From the NCBI GenBank assembly GCA_029876055.1, contig CM056874.1, positions 8,928,001-8,992,000 of the forward strand: a stretch of DNA of 64,000 nt, written 5' to 3'. Source of the DNA: Madurella fahalii (lineage: Eukaryota; Ascomycota; Sordariomycetes; Sordariales). The notes below the pieces were generated by a model, which ran no database searches, was not told where the DNA came from, and saw nothing but the letters and a program-made list of their open reading frames with translations. The first letter of the stretch is position 1, and the number at the start of each line of letters is the position of its first letter. Made by a program: the position numbers and the translations under genes. Positions 1-9,653 of this stretch are shown piece after piece.

Positions 1-1
1 G

Positions 2-241
2 GAGGAGGTACGGGCCGGAGCAGTCGCCGAGTCCAACATGAAAAGGCGGCAATCTGGCGCGCATCGCAACTGCACTCCCTGGGCAAAGTTCACTCTTGCG
101 GAGGTCATGGCTATGCCGAAGTTCCAGAGCCTGTTTCTTGTGGATGAGGAGCATTTCCAAAGGCAGGCGAAGATGTCACGTGTCAGAAACTATGCTGCCT
201 CCGACGCGACGGCGGGTACTACTAGCGGTGAGCTGCCCAAA
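2..241 (+). CDS. Partial exon of unknown gene entering from the left edge
   Basis: One frame is open from the window edge through an ATG at 38 to codon 80 (AAA at 239-241). It is followed immediately by GTAAGA, a good fungal 5' splice donor, and the frame stops 15 bases later. This fits an internal or first exon of a gene whose start, if not at 38, lies outside the window. The peptide has no domain I recognise. Further exons downstream of 242 could not be assigned. It may be a chance open frame. Confidence 0.25.
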
Positions 242-2207
242 GTAAGAATATTTTAACAAGGGGGTCGATTCACCGGGGTGTTCCGGCTTAGTGTTTCTAA
301 GGTTCGAATTGCAGTACGCGGGAGTCGGATCACGTCGAGATGATGCTTGACTGCAGGTGAGATATCGGCATTTCTGTACTCATTCAAGGCTTTCTTGAGG
401 GGGAAATGGTAGGCCAAGTAAGTAGCCAATCATTAGAGGCCGGCCCAGAGCATCTCGTCCTCAGATATGTCTACGTGCTACAGTCAAGTCTACAGAGGGC
501 ATTTTTCAAGTGCTGCAAGTTTATTATCCCCGGTGCCACAACATTGGTTACACGGTCTCGGCTGCAACGCATGATGACAGTATGGGGGGTATTAGTCGTA
601 TGCAAGATATCTGACAGAGTCAAGGGTGAAAGGCCCTTACTCAGGTACCTTATTTAGTTCTTTGGGGCATGATGTAGCTCTAGGCTACGTATAAACCAGG
701 TACATCTAGACCCGGAAAACCCCCCGCACAACCACTTGCCTTCTACCCAGTCATTTCCCTCCTCGCTAACATAAGTTTAAGTTCCCTGGTTAGTTTTATG
801 GTGAGTATGTTTGAGTTCTTAACAAGTTGCATTCTCGGCCGATTCCACGTAATCCACAGTAGGTTTCTTGAAACAAGCCTTAATATAGCTCGGAATTGTC
901 GCCGCATTCTCATAAATCCGGATTGAGATACATGGTTTCAACATCTGCGTTAATTAGCCCGTCGCTAATCTCTACTCAAGGAGAATCTAAAGTAATTGCT
1001 ACTTGATTGTTCTTGATAGTGCTGCTGAACCAGTCAACCGCAGCGGTATTCCCTTCCCCTCACATCTCAGTGCTTGATGGAGGAAGCAAGTTAGTGCCTA
1101 GAGTGTATGCTTTATTTGCTCATGGATTCGGCAACTGTTGTGCGCCTATAACTCTTGGGAATCCCATGATCCCGTCTTTCCCGCGGCTCGCAGGGCAGAT
1201 GTCACCCCCCCCCCGAAGTCCCGTCCCGGGCCCTGGTGGTAAAGCAGTAGGTGCAGAAAACAACGGACAAGACAGGCTAGGCAATCCTCCACAGGAAATT
1301 GGGCTCCCGCTGTCTAAACAACGTCAAAACAACATACGCAGCTAGAGCCCCCTCTGGCTACTTTGTACGCAGAGAAAGCTCGTCAGTTGGGCTTGCAACA
1401 GGTGTGGAAAAGAGTGCTGATTGACTATGCTGTCCTAAAGAGCAATGACCAGGACGGCCCTACTTATGATGCAAAAGAAAAATGGGCCCACGGCAAGTTC
1501 CAGCCCCGGGGCGGCGCCACCTCGCAAGTTTGTCCCTCTGACCAGAGGGATCCTGCCCTCTGGGGGCAGTTTTCCCCAACTCAATAATCCCCGGAGTGAA
1601 GCTTCCATGCATTGTTTGAGAGACCGAGGCCGGGATATCCAAATTTCTTGGCCCTGTATATGTTGCTGGGCTTATGTACGGCGAGTTTTTCGAGAACCCA
1701 ACTCCCGAAGCCACCTGGATTGGATTTTGTTAGGCTCCTAGATTGATCGTTTGTGGGAGGCGGTAGAAGGGAGGTCGATCCCGGTTGGACAGAGAGGTCT
1801 TTGCGTAGGGCTCTCCAAACATGTCGTCGCTTAGCCAGCGGCGAAACGTCTAATCAGGTACGCTCCACCACAAAGACGTTCGATCTTGATAAACTGTTGG
1901 CCGTTCACTATCTCAATAATCAAGGAATACGATGCCCCTAAGCCGGTTAAACTGTTACAATGATCCTACTAGAAAAACCGTAGACTCTACGTAGAGGGTA
2001 GAGCCAGATCTTCGCTTGCAGAGACACGCTAGAGGGACAGAACTGGAGTCATTGCGAGAGCGGCTCTTCAGCAGCTGGATGCTAAACGTTTCGCTTTTCC
2101 AACGTGATTAGATTTGAGACATCATCCCGAGTGATTCGCTCACTGATGCTCGGATTATTAGGTAAGCAGCTAGCGTAGCTAGTTGTAGTACACGCTCCCC
2201 ACGCCTA
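242..2207. other. Gene-poor spacer
   Basis: Only short open frames on both strands, none with recognisable motifs or convincing exon structure. Composition is mixed with AT-rich patches. I see no gene, RNA or repeat that I can support. Confidence 0.5.
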
Positions 2208-2872
2208 TCAAGCTGCTTCTAAGAGGCCATTGCGCCGAAAATAAGCCTGCCTATCTCGATATCTGATGGCCAATTCTTCGATGCTCGTCTTCATGTAAAA
2301 TGCATTGTCATCCAACGACAGGTCGAACATCACCCTCTCGAGGTCCAGGACCATGATCCTCCCATCCAGAAACTGAAAGTTCCCGAGCTGGGGATCATCG
2401 TGGTGGACACCGAAACTGTGGAGCGCACGATAGCATACCTGCAGCAGATCCGACAACGCTTCCAACTTAAGCGTTGATCCTTCTGGAGTGGACGGCGAAA
2501 CCCCACCCACGTGTTCGAGGATCAAGGCTCTTGCCCCGTTGTAATGTAAGGAACCATAGCACCTTGGAATAACCACGCCTTGAAGGGGTTTGAGTCGGTC
2601 GTACGCCTTCAGCTCCGTATCAAACAACTCCCGCATAATCATTTCTTCCTCGCCGCGTTTCTGTGACTTTGAGAACGACATGGTCCGGGAGGAACCATTC
2701 AGGGAAGAGCGCCTTGACCCAGGACTGGACGAAGCGAGGGAGCAACCCGCAACAGTGACTGATGAATCGCGCAGTGGCCGACGAGGGAATGCGTAGCAGG
2801 AGAACATGGGGGTGCTCGCTGGTGAGTTTGGCGCCAAAAGCAGAGATGTAGCGGGTTCGCAGTCGGAAATGC
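2208..2872 (-). pseudogene. Frameshifted protein-kinase-like (RIO/phosphotransferase type) gene
   Basis: The 3' frame encodes a degenerate kinase C-lobe: HHDDPQLGNF resembles the HxDxxxxN catalytic loop, followed by MVLDLERV in the metal-binding position. The N-lobe part is in another frame (about 2872 to 2675) and reads through LTSEHPHVLL and FPEWFLPDHVVLK. It then joins KRGEEEMIMREL of the first frame only after a one-base shift near 2675. The two halves together look like the small kinase-like proteins common in Pezizomycotina. The upstream frame is closed by TAG just before HFRLR, so the true start is uncertain. A missed intron at the junction is possible but no good donor/acceptor pair was seen. 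I infer a pseudogene; an assembly error is the alternative. Confidence 0.6.
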
Positions 2873-4016
2873 TATTCGGTGGCAACATTAGTCAACGAGG
2901 GTAAATCCTTCTGGCCAGGAGACACCTACGACAGGTGTAGAGAACGTGGGCTCCTCCTTCTGGGCAATCCTGGCAGCTGTGAAGCGATAATTTTCCGGCT
3001 CTCCGAGCCGTCTGAATTTAGGCAGCTCTATATTGTAGTTCCTCACTCGGCGCGATGGAGTTGGAGACATATTCAGCGGGGACGAAACGCAGGGTCCATG
3101 TTACGCCGAATGTTATTGTTTGTCCGGCGAAAACAATTGCCGGGAGGCGCATTTTGGCCGATGGTCGGGTGGCTTATTCCACTCACGTGATCCTTCTCTT
3201 GATCGAACAAGCGTCTCGCTTCAGTTTGGCTTCACCAAAAGATCTCATCTCCAGCATTCTATAAACGTTGTCAACAACTCTGGGTCTACCCCATACTGGT
3301 AGGCCATTGGTTAGAGCGAATTGTCCGATGTGTAACAAAGCTATGTCAAAGCCTTACATGAATGGAGAACCGGAAGACAGAGTGAACTAAAACAGAATCC
3401 AGTTAGGCTTCTGTCTCAAGGTTAGGAGACCAATATTTGCAACCTTATCTATACTCCTATTATTACTGAATTACCTATCACATGTGTCAACTTCCTGAGC
3501 GACAGCAGAATGGAGGTGGAGACGGCGCCATCTCCTCGCAGATTCTGCCGACTTGGGTTGGAGAGTCGCTAGCCGTCCTCGCCCGCTCCGTCCCCGTAGC
3601 CCGAGGATACTGGAGCGAACAGAATACAAAGGGAATGAAGGGGTAGGATGACCATGAGATAGCAAAATAAGTTTCCGGACTGCAGACAACGTGATTGGCA
3701 GAACTCAAGGAGCAATAGGAGGCAAGCGGAAGAAGGATGCAGAGAGATATACGGCGGAAGCTCTGGGCTGGACGGTGGACATCGCTTGACACGGTGCTAT
3801 TCCCGACGGGTACGGTTGTGCGTTCCCGATTAGAAAAGAAATTATATATACAAACGCTAACAATCAATCCGGACCATCCCGACCAGCCGCCTGGGCAGAT
3901 ACCCATCCGTTGACCCAGTTTCCCTGCTATAATCCGAGAAGGCCGGCCACCAGCAGCCAACAATTCAACTCACTTCCGACTCCACCCCCAAACAAACCAG
4001 CCAAGGCAAGACACGT
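2873..4016. other. Spacer without supported genes
   Basis: Several short overlapping open frames occur on both strands (for example 3487-3963 minus), none with domain motifs. Part of this may be the 3' UTR of the gene ending at 4017 and leader sequence of the kinase-like pseudogene. Confidence 0.5.
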
Positions 4017-5411
4017 TTACATGCGCAGTCCCCTCCGCATCGTAGCGCGCCTCCTCCTCGTCCGGGGACCCAACACCACCACGGGCGCGACATTGTCGTC
4101 GTCATCCGTGACGTTGCCGTCATCGTCATTATCGCCGTCATCATCCCCCACGCGCACCACCTGGCCATTGCCCTTGCCGCCGCCGCCGCCGCCGAGGGCG
4201 AGCCCCAGACCCTTGCCCTTGCCCTTGCCCTTGCCCTTGCCATTGCCCTTGCCGCCGCCCAAACCGGTGAGCAGCTCGAGGAGATCGTCCAGGTCGTCAA
4301 GCTGGATCGCGCCGGCGTTGTTGTTGTTGCCTTTGCCTTTGCCCTTTCCTTTGCCCTTGCCCGCGTCGTTGCCCTTGCCCTTGCCCGCGTCGTTGCCCTT
4401 GCCCTTGCCCGCGTCGTTGCCCTTGCCCTTGCCTGCGTCGTTGCCTTTGCCCTTGCCCGCGTCGTTGCCTTTGCCCTTGCCCGCGTCGTCTCCCTTGCCT
4501 TTACCCTTGCCATTCCCATTTCCTTTCCCGTGGCCGTTGTCGTTGTCGTTGCCAACGCCGTCGGTGATGTTGGTGGCGGGGGGTGCCGTCACGACTGGGT
4601 CGGTGGCGACGGCGGTTTCGCTGGCGGCGGTTTCCGTTGCGGCAGCGTCCTCCGTGGCGGCTGGGTCCGTTGCGGCAGCGTCCTCTGTGACGGCCGGGTC
4701 CGTCACGGCCGCGTCCTCTGTGGCGGTGGGGTCCGTCGCGGCAGCGTCGTCCGTGGCGGCTGCAGTCTCGGTGGCCACGGATTCCGTAGCAGCTGCAGTC
4801 TCGGTGGCGGCGGTCTCGGTGGCCAAGGATTCCGTGGCCGCAGCGGTTTCGGTGGCGGCGGGGTCCGTGGCGACAACGGTCTCCGTGGCTGCCGAAGTTG
4901 CCGTCTCGGTGACGACGAGCTCCGTGGTCACAACCGTCGCCCCAGGAACCAGCTGGCCGAGATTGCCCCCGAGCAGGAGCTCGAGAAGATTCTGAAGCTG
5001 CGCACCAGCGCCTTGGTTCTGGCCTGCCCCGTTTCTGAGGAGGTCCTGAAGAACGGCACCGATGTCAAGGTTTTGACCTGCAGCTTGGTTGAGGAGGTCC
5101 TGAAGCAGAGAACCGATTCCCTGGTTCTGATCCGCGCCGTTGTTCAGGAGATCCTGCAGCAGGGAAGCAATGCCTCCTTGGTTTTGGCTCGCGCCATTTC
5201 TAAGAAGCTCCTGGAGCAGAGAGCCAATGCCTTGGTTCTGGCCCACGCCCTTCATAAGGAGGTCCTGGACTCGGGTGGCAACGTTCTGGTTTTGGCCGAC
5301 GCCGCCCACCAGGTTCAGTGGCTCTCTCGGTCGGGCGATAGCAGCATGGGCGGTGGTGCTGAAAAAAAGAGCGGCCACGACGGCCTGCCGCCAGGAAAAT
5401 GTGATCGCCAT
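4017..5411 (-). CDS. Secreted low-complexity protein with three different internal repeat blocks
   Basis: Uninterrupted 464-codon frame. The first ATG (5409-5411) opens a clear signal peptide: a short basic start, the hydrophobic run AVVAALFFSTTAHA, with cleavage probably after AHA. The mature chain has three blocks. First come about six copies of an 18-residue unit of the form GxGQNQGIxSLLQDLLxN (roughly residues 36-145), likely amphipathic helices. Next is a Thr/Ala/Glu-rich block of ATE and ATD units (about 165-275), a good O-glycosylation substrate. Last is Gly/Lys-rich sequence with six GKGKGNDA octapeptides and longer GK runs (about 295-420), ending in an acidic stretch and a basic Arg-rich tail. 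No catalytic domain is visible. It resembles cell-wall, adhesin or effector-type secreted proteins in style only. No intron is needed. The opposite strand carries a long frame only because the repeat lacks stops in that frame. Confidence 0.7.
   Translation of the reverse strand: MAITFSWRQAVVAALFFSTTAHAAIARPREPLNLVGGVGQNQNVATRVQDLLMKGVGQNQGIGSLLQELLRNGASQNQGGIASLLQDLLNNGADQNQGIGSLLQDLLNQAAGQNLDIGAVLQDLLRNGAGQNQGAGAQLQNLLELLLGGNLGQLVPGATVVTTELVVTETATSAATETVVATDPAATETAAATESLATETAATETAAATESVATETAAATDDAAATDPTATEDAAVTDPAVTEDAAATDPAATEDAAATETAASETAVATDPVVTAPPATNITDGVGNDNDNGHGKGNGNGKGKGKGDDAGKGKGNDAGKGKGNDAGKGKGNDAGKGKGNDAGKGKGNDAGKGKGKGKGKGNNNNAGAIQLDDLDDLLELLTGLGGGKGNGKGKGKGKGKGLGLALGGGGGGKGNGQVVRVGDDDGDNDDDGNVTDDDDNVAPVVVLGPRTRRRRATMRRGLRM
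4359..4495 (-). repeat. 24-bp coding minisatellite (GKGKGNDA units)
   Basis: Six near-identical 24-bp units, spaced exactly 24 bp (gcgtcgttg cores near 4364, 4388, 4412, 4436, 4460, with a gcgtcgtct variant near 4484). They encode the octapeptide repeats of the secreted protein. The unit is a multiple of three, so copy-number changes keep the frame. Confidence 0.85.
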
Positions 5412-6441
5412 CTTGTGAATTTTCGTACAAGGAATGGAATGAAAAGCACCGAAAAATGATGGCAAATGGCGTCTAGCCAGTAGACCAAGAAGGAAGGTAA
5501 AGCTAAAGGAAGGACGGACTGGGTGAGTCTAGAAGCTCATCGACTATGGACAGAACTCGGGGCGGGTGCGGTCTCATATAATGCTCTCCGGTTTTCAGAA
5601 TGCTTTAAGGTTATGGTCCATATCGCATCATCTGAACCCTCCTTCCCTGCCTCCCCCTCATGTCAGGGAGCCAGCATGAAGAAACACTGCCGCGACATGC
5701 AGCAATTGTGCGAGAGATTAAGCTCGGCGGCAGAGCCAATGCAGGCGAGCAAAGTACCCGGTGGGGGGGGGGGGGGGGCGGATCTCGACCGCGTTTGCTA
5801 AGGGGGAAGCTCCCCGTCATACATTTGGCCAAGGTTCTGGATGGCTGCTGAAACTCTGCGTCGATCAGTCGTTTCTGATGCCTGGTATTTTTGGGAGAGA
5901 TTGCTCGCTTCAGACGCGCTTTGATCGCTGCCGCCCTGACGATCCGGAGATCCCTGGCCGTAAACCCGTTCCCGTCAAGGAGGTGGTTGTGATTTGCCCT
6001 GCCAAGCCAGGCACCGTTTCAGGGGGTTTCCAGTACCATGCGGTCACAGCATTCAGCGAGGCAGCGAATCCTGTTGTGCTTTGTCGCCAAAATCCTCTCG
6101 GCAATCCGGTGACCCGGTTTCGGGACTTGCCCATCTCAATCAATTTGCCCAGCCACACCTTACGTGAGCACATCCCGGAAACTACTAGGATATCCATCTT
6201 AACTCGCGTCACGTTGTACAAATAACGCGATTACTAGACGAATTCCGTGAACTCGCGGACGGCACGAGGGACATGTCGACAGCCAATCGCTTACGGAACC
6301 AATCAAGAAGCTTTTCACCATTGCAGAAAGTTCCAGGATCGCATATGCCCAGCACCCCCTGGTTGCAAAAACAAAGTTAAGACTCAACAGGTATCTGATT
6401 CCATGTTACCGCAAGTGCGGCATTGCTATTACTTTGGCTGC
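5412..6441. other. Spacer with a 15-bp G run
   Basis: Presumed promoter of the secreted repeat protein next to 5411 and 3' flank of the gene ending at 6442. It holds an uninterrupted G15 run at about 5763-5777. No supported gene. Confidence 0.5.
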
Positions 6442-7215
6442 CTATGCAACAAGAAAAGTCCCAAAAGGCCCGTCGTCCTGGCTGATCCAAGTGGCGTGGT
6501 GAGAGACGCCTTGGTACTTGGACTCGGAGCTGGCGACGTGGACCTCGATCATGCCGGATCCGGTGTTGCGCGTCTTGATGAAGTACAGGTCACCGTTAGC
6601 CCCGATGCGCCAGCTCCCGTTGTCGCCGTCCGAGGTGCTGAACCAGGTCGTGTACCGCTTGACGTCCTGCAGGCCGTCTCCATGGACACGCCAGACCTCC
6701 ACGTTGCCGCCCTGCGTGTTGCGGTACTTGATGAAGTACAGGCTGCCACTCTCCATGTCCCATACGCCGTTCTCGCCCTCGTACTGGGGAATGGGCACGG
6801 CGGCGTGCAGCGAAAAGGTGCTGAAGGCGTTGCCGTCGGCGCGGTGCACCTCGATCAGCCGAGACTCGCAGCGGCGCGTCTTGAGCAGGAAGAGGTTGGC
6901 GCCGTCCACCGTCCAGGTGCCGTTGTCGGTGTCCTTGAGCTCGAAGACGGTCGCGGTGTGGATGTCAAAGTCGCGGTAGTTTGAGCTCGTTGTCGTGCGG
7001 TGCACCTCGATCTTGCCGCTCCCGACGTTTCTGGTCTTGACCAGGTAGAGGCCCTCCGGGCCCATGCAGAAAACGCCGTTGTCACGGTCGGTGGGCGAGT
7101 AGCCCGACACGTAGTGGCCGGTCGGCTGTTTGTAGCCGTCGCCGGGCTTCGCGACGTGCACCTCGACCATCTTGGACTCAGGTCTAATAGTCTTGACGAA
7201 GAACAGACTCGACAT
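6442..7215 (-). CDS. Five-repeat beta-propeller-like (lectin-like) protein
   Basis: Single-exon frame of 257 residues from the ATG at 7213-7215. That ATG is preferred because repeat 1 begins immediately after it. The whole protein is five tandem repeats of about 51 residues. Each opens with a strand of the form L[YF][FL][IVL]K[TY]R, then a Gly-rich turn and [IV]EV[HW], and ends with a DNGxW-like turn before the next repeat (five repeats from residue 4 to the C-terminus). Five WD-like repeats of about 50 residues is the size and number of a small tachylectin-like propeller, so sugar binding is plausible, but I infer this from architecture only. There is no signal peptide or membrane segment, so it is probably cytosolic or released unconventionally, as many fungal defence lectins are. 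A TATA-like box lies about 135 bp upstream. Confidence 0.7.
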   Translation of the reverse strand: MSSLFFVKTIRPESKMVEVHVAKPGDGYKQPTGHYVSGYSPTDRDNGVFCMGPEGLYLVKTRNVGSGKIEVHRTTTSSNYRDFDIHTATVFELKDTDNGTWTVDGANLFLLKTRRCESRLIEVHRADGNAFSTFSLHAAVPIPQYEGENGVWDMESGSLYFIKYRNTQGGNVEVWRVHGDGLQDVKRYTTWFSTSDGDNGSWRIGANGDLYFIKTRNTGSGMIEVHVASSESKYQGVSHHATWISQDDGPFGTFLVA

Positions 7216-9653
7216 CTTGCAATATCGGTAGCCGGGAAAGCGGGCGTGCAAAGATAGGTCGCGTAGGCTGGAGCTGAGGGTAATTGAATGAGAGATGGTA
7301 TGAATTGGTGGAGGAAGATGAGGACAAGTTGGTCGGCGAGATGGTGCTCTTTATAGTTCAGGTACCTTAAGTCCTCAGTTCTTCGTCCGCTACAAAAGTG
7401 CGAATGTTTCTGGACGGCGTATAGCTGCGAAGCTGTACTGCCAAAAGCAGAAACGCCATACTTGCTGTCGGCACTCGGTGCGATTGGCCTCAGAGAAATG
7501 GTTGATGCTCAGCTACGCTGCCTGTGCAATGTTGAGAACCCGATCAGGTAGGTAGTAACGCAAATGGTCCCGTCGGAACTGCCGACCTTTCAAGTTCTAG
7601 ACCCAGAACGCTTCTAGGCACTGCCGGAGGGGTTATTGCCTTGCTGTCGCGGGGGAAGATGAGAATGAATGATGGGGTGCCGCGGTGCACCTGACGCGTC
7701 TCCATCGGGCCAAGGAGGTGCAGGGGAGAAATCGTGGCTGGCTGTAAGAGGGTTACAGCTTGGACATGAAAGGGCCAGAAGGAAAAAGAAAGGGTTAGGA
7801 AGAGCCACGGCCCACGGAGGGGCAACTCCGAAACTGCCAAAACTGGCCCCTCGACTCTTTCGAAGCGTGCAAGACGCTGCAGTAGGCGAGAGGCATGCCG
7901 GCCGCCCTGCGCGCAGCCCATGCAAAGCCATACGGGAAATGCATTTTCGGCGGCTTGCATTGGCGCTCCGAGTTCAGCAAGCCTCGACGACTCTCGAGCT
8001 TGCTGAAGCGGTCCAAGCTGCAGCACCGTCTGAGGAGAGATCCACCCATAGTCTAGATTTCAATTAGACCCTCCCCCCCGGGGCTGAGCTGATCTTTTAC
8101 CGGCAGATGGAGATGTCCGTTGGCCAGTGCTTCTGGCCTCCGGCACCTAATTAAGGTACCCTGTACCAATCAGTCATCGGATGAAGCTTGCAGTGATATC
8201 TGGGTTTAGGGTGGTGTTATTGCATTTGAGATCTCAGGCTGCCATTCTCGTCTCAATGCAGTACGCTAACGAGATATGTACCAAGGTACCTACACATACT
8301 AGGTATTTACTGGGCCGTCTTGTATATACAGTTCCCACATTTTGGCCTATCTCTTAGTATTGCCACCAGCTCTCTGCAAGAGGCCGAAAAGTCTGACCGA
8401 CGTGCTCATTGTCTAGCTACCTGCACGTTCGCTGGCAACTAAAACGCACTGCGTATTTAAGGTACTAATTAGTAACTCGGTCAAAGACCTTGCATGTGGC
8501 TGTCTGAACTGGGTGACGGGAAGCTACTCCTGCACACAGAGCTGTACAATACTAATTAGAGCCACAGATGGAAAATGTCTCTTGCAGTATTGCTCCGCCA
8601 TCCAATCATACGATCATCAGCCCCCGATCTTGCACCCTCGAAACACCCAAATAGTGTTTTTGCAGTCTCGTGGGGCGGGGGAGTTCTGGTACTCGAATCT
8701 CACGCTTAGTTTAATCAAGTTATGGCAGGCGCAAAACTAGCAAGGAGTAGCAGTAGAAGGGCTCATGATACCTTTGCCGTGGTGGCACCCACGGATCCAC
8801 TCCACTCAGGCTTCAGAAAAGTCACGTTGGACCGGTAGCTACCCGGTTGCCGGCCGCTTCAAGGTCGGTTGCCGTAAAAGTGTATTCTCTTGTCTCCTTC
8901 TTCTTCTATTTTATTCCGGATATATATGCATTGAACTGCGTGCTAATTATAACGTGCATATCGTTGTGTAGAGAATGAGACAGGTCCCGTTTCAAGCATA
9001 CCATAACGGTTCAATTTAAACGCCCGTGACCTTGCTCTTAACCATCGCGCAATGGGCGAGTCGTACATTTTCAGCCACCCTGCAGCAGCTTTAGCCATTT
9101 ATTTAAAATAGTTGTCAATCGTCTATCTCCCATCACTCATCACGCATCTCATGACTATCCTGCACACACATGGATTAAAGTAAGTTATTATAGACCGAAT
9201 AGCCGACCGCCCTCTGTGCAAAGGTAGCACGCTACTAGTAGTACATCTAACACGAAAATTCAAATATTTGCTTATATTTGACCGGTGATAACCGATTTTG
9301 CTAACCTTATCGAGATGAACCATATAGATATACACAGTCTCAAGGGCGTACAGGTGCTTAACGGATACTAGTAGGTCCAAGTTGGCTTACAATACCAGTA
9401 GCTCTATTACTACTCGTAGGACAACAGGGGTCTGTTCTAAGCGTCTAAGCCGACGGTAGAGCAATTAACCTCCGCTGTTGGTTGATGCCACGTCCAGTCC
9501 TCGGCCCTGTTACCCTTCCTGCATCTCTCAGAGCTCCAAGTTTTTGCCCCAGTACACTCACGCACGGTGAGTGAAGAGACGGTAGGATATGACCCAAACC
9601 CAAAGCTGGATCGTAAAAGACTTCACCCTCCCCTGACCGGGTTAGACACCTTC
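7216..9653. other. Long spacer without supported genes
   Basis: Contains the promoter side of the five-repeat gene and 3' flank of the LtrA-like gene. Overlapping open frames at 7544-8067 occur on both strands without motifs. The part from about 8100 to 9650 is AT-rich with scattered GGTACC/TAGGTACC-like motifs. I see no gene. Confidence 0.5.
7350..7355 (-). promoter_or_regulatory. TATA-like box of the five-repeat protein
   Basis: TATAAA on the minus strand about 135 bp upstream of the ATG at 7215. Position and orientation fit a core promoter. No other element was identified. Confidence 0.35.

Noticed and set aside
3910..4995. 361-codon plus-strand open frame rich in Pro/Leu and Ala/Val/Ser
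   Set aside because: It is the antisense of the repeat blocks of the secreted protein at 4017-5411. Repetitive codons keep the opposite strand open.
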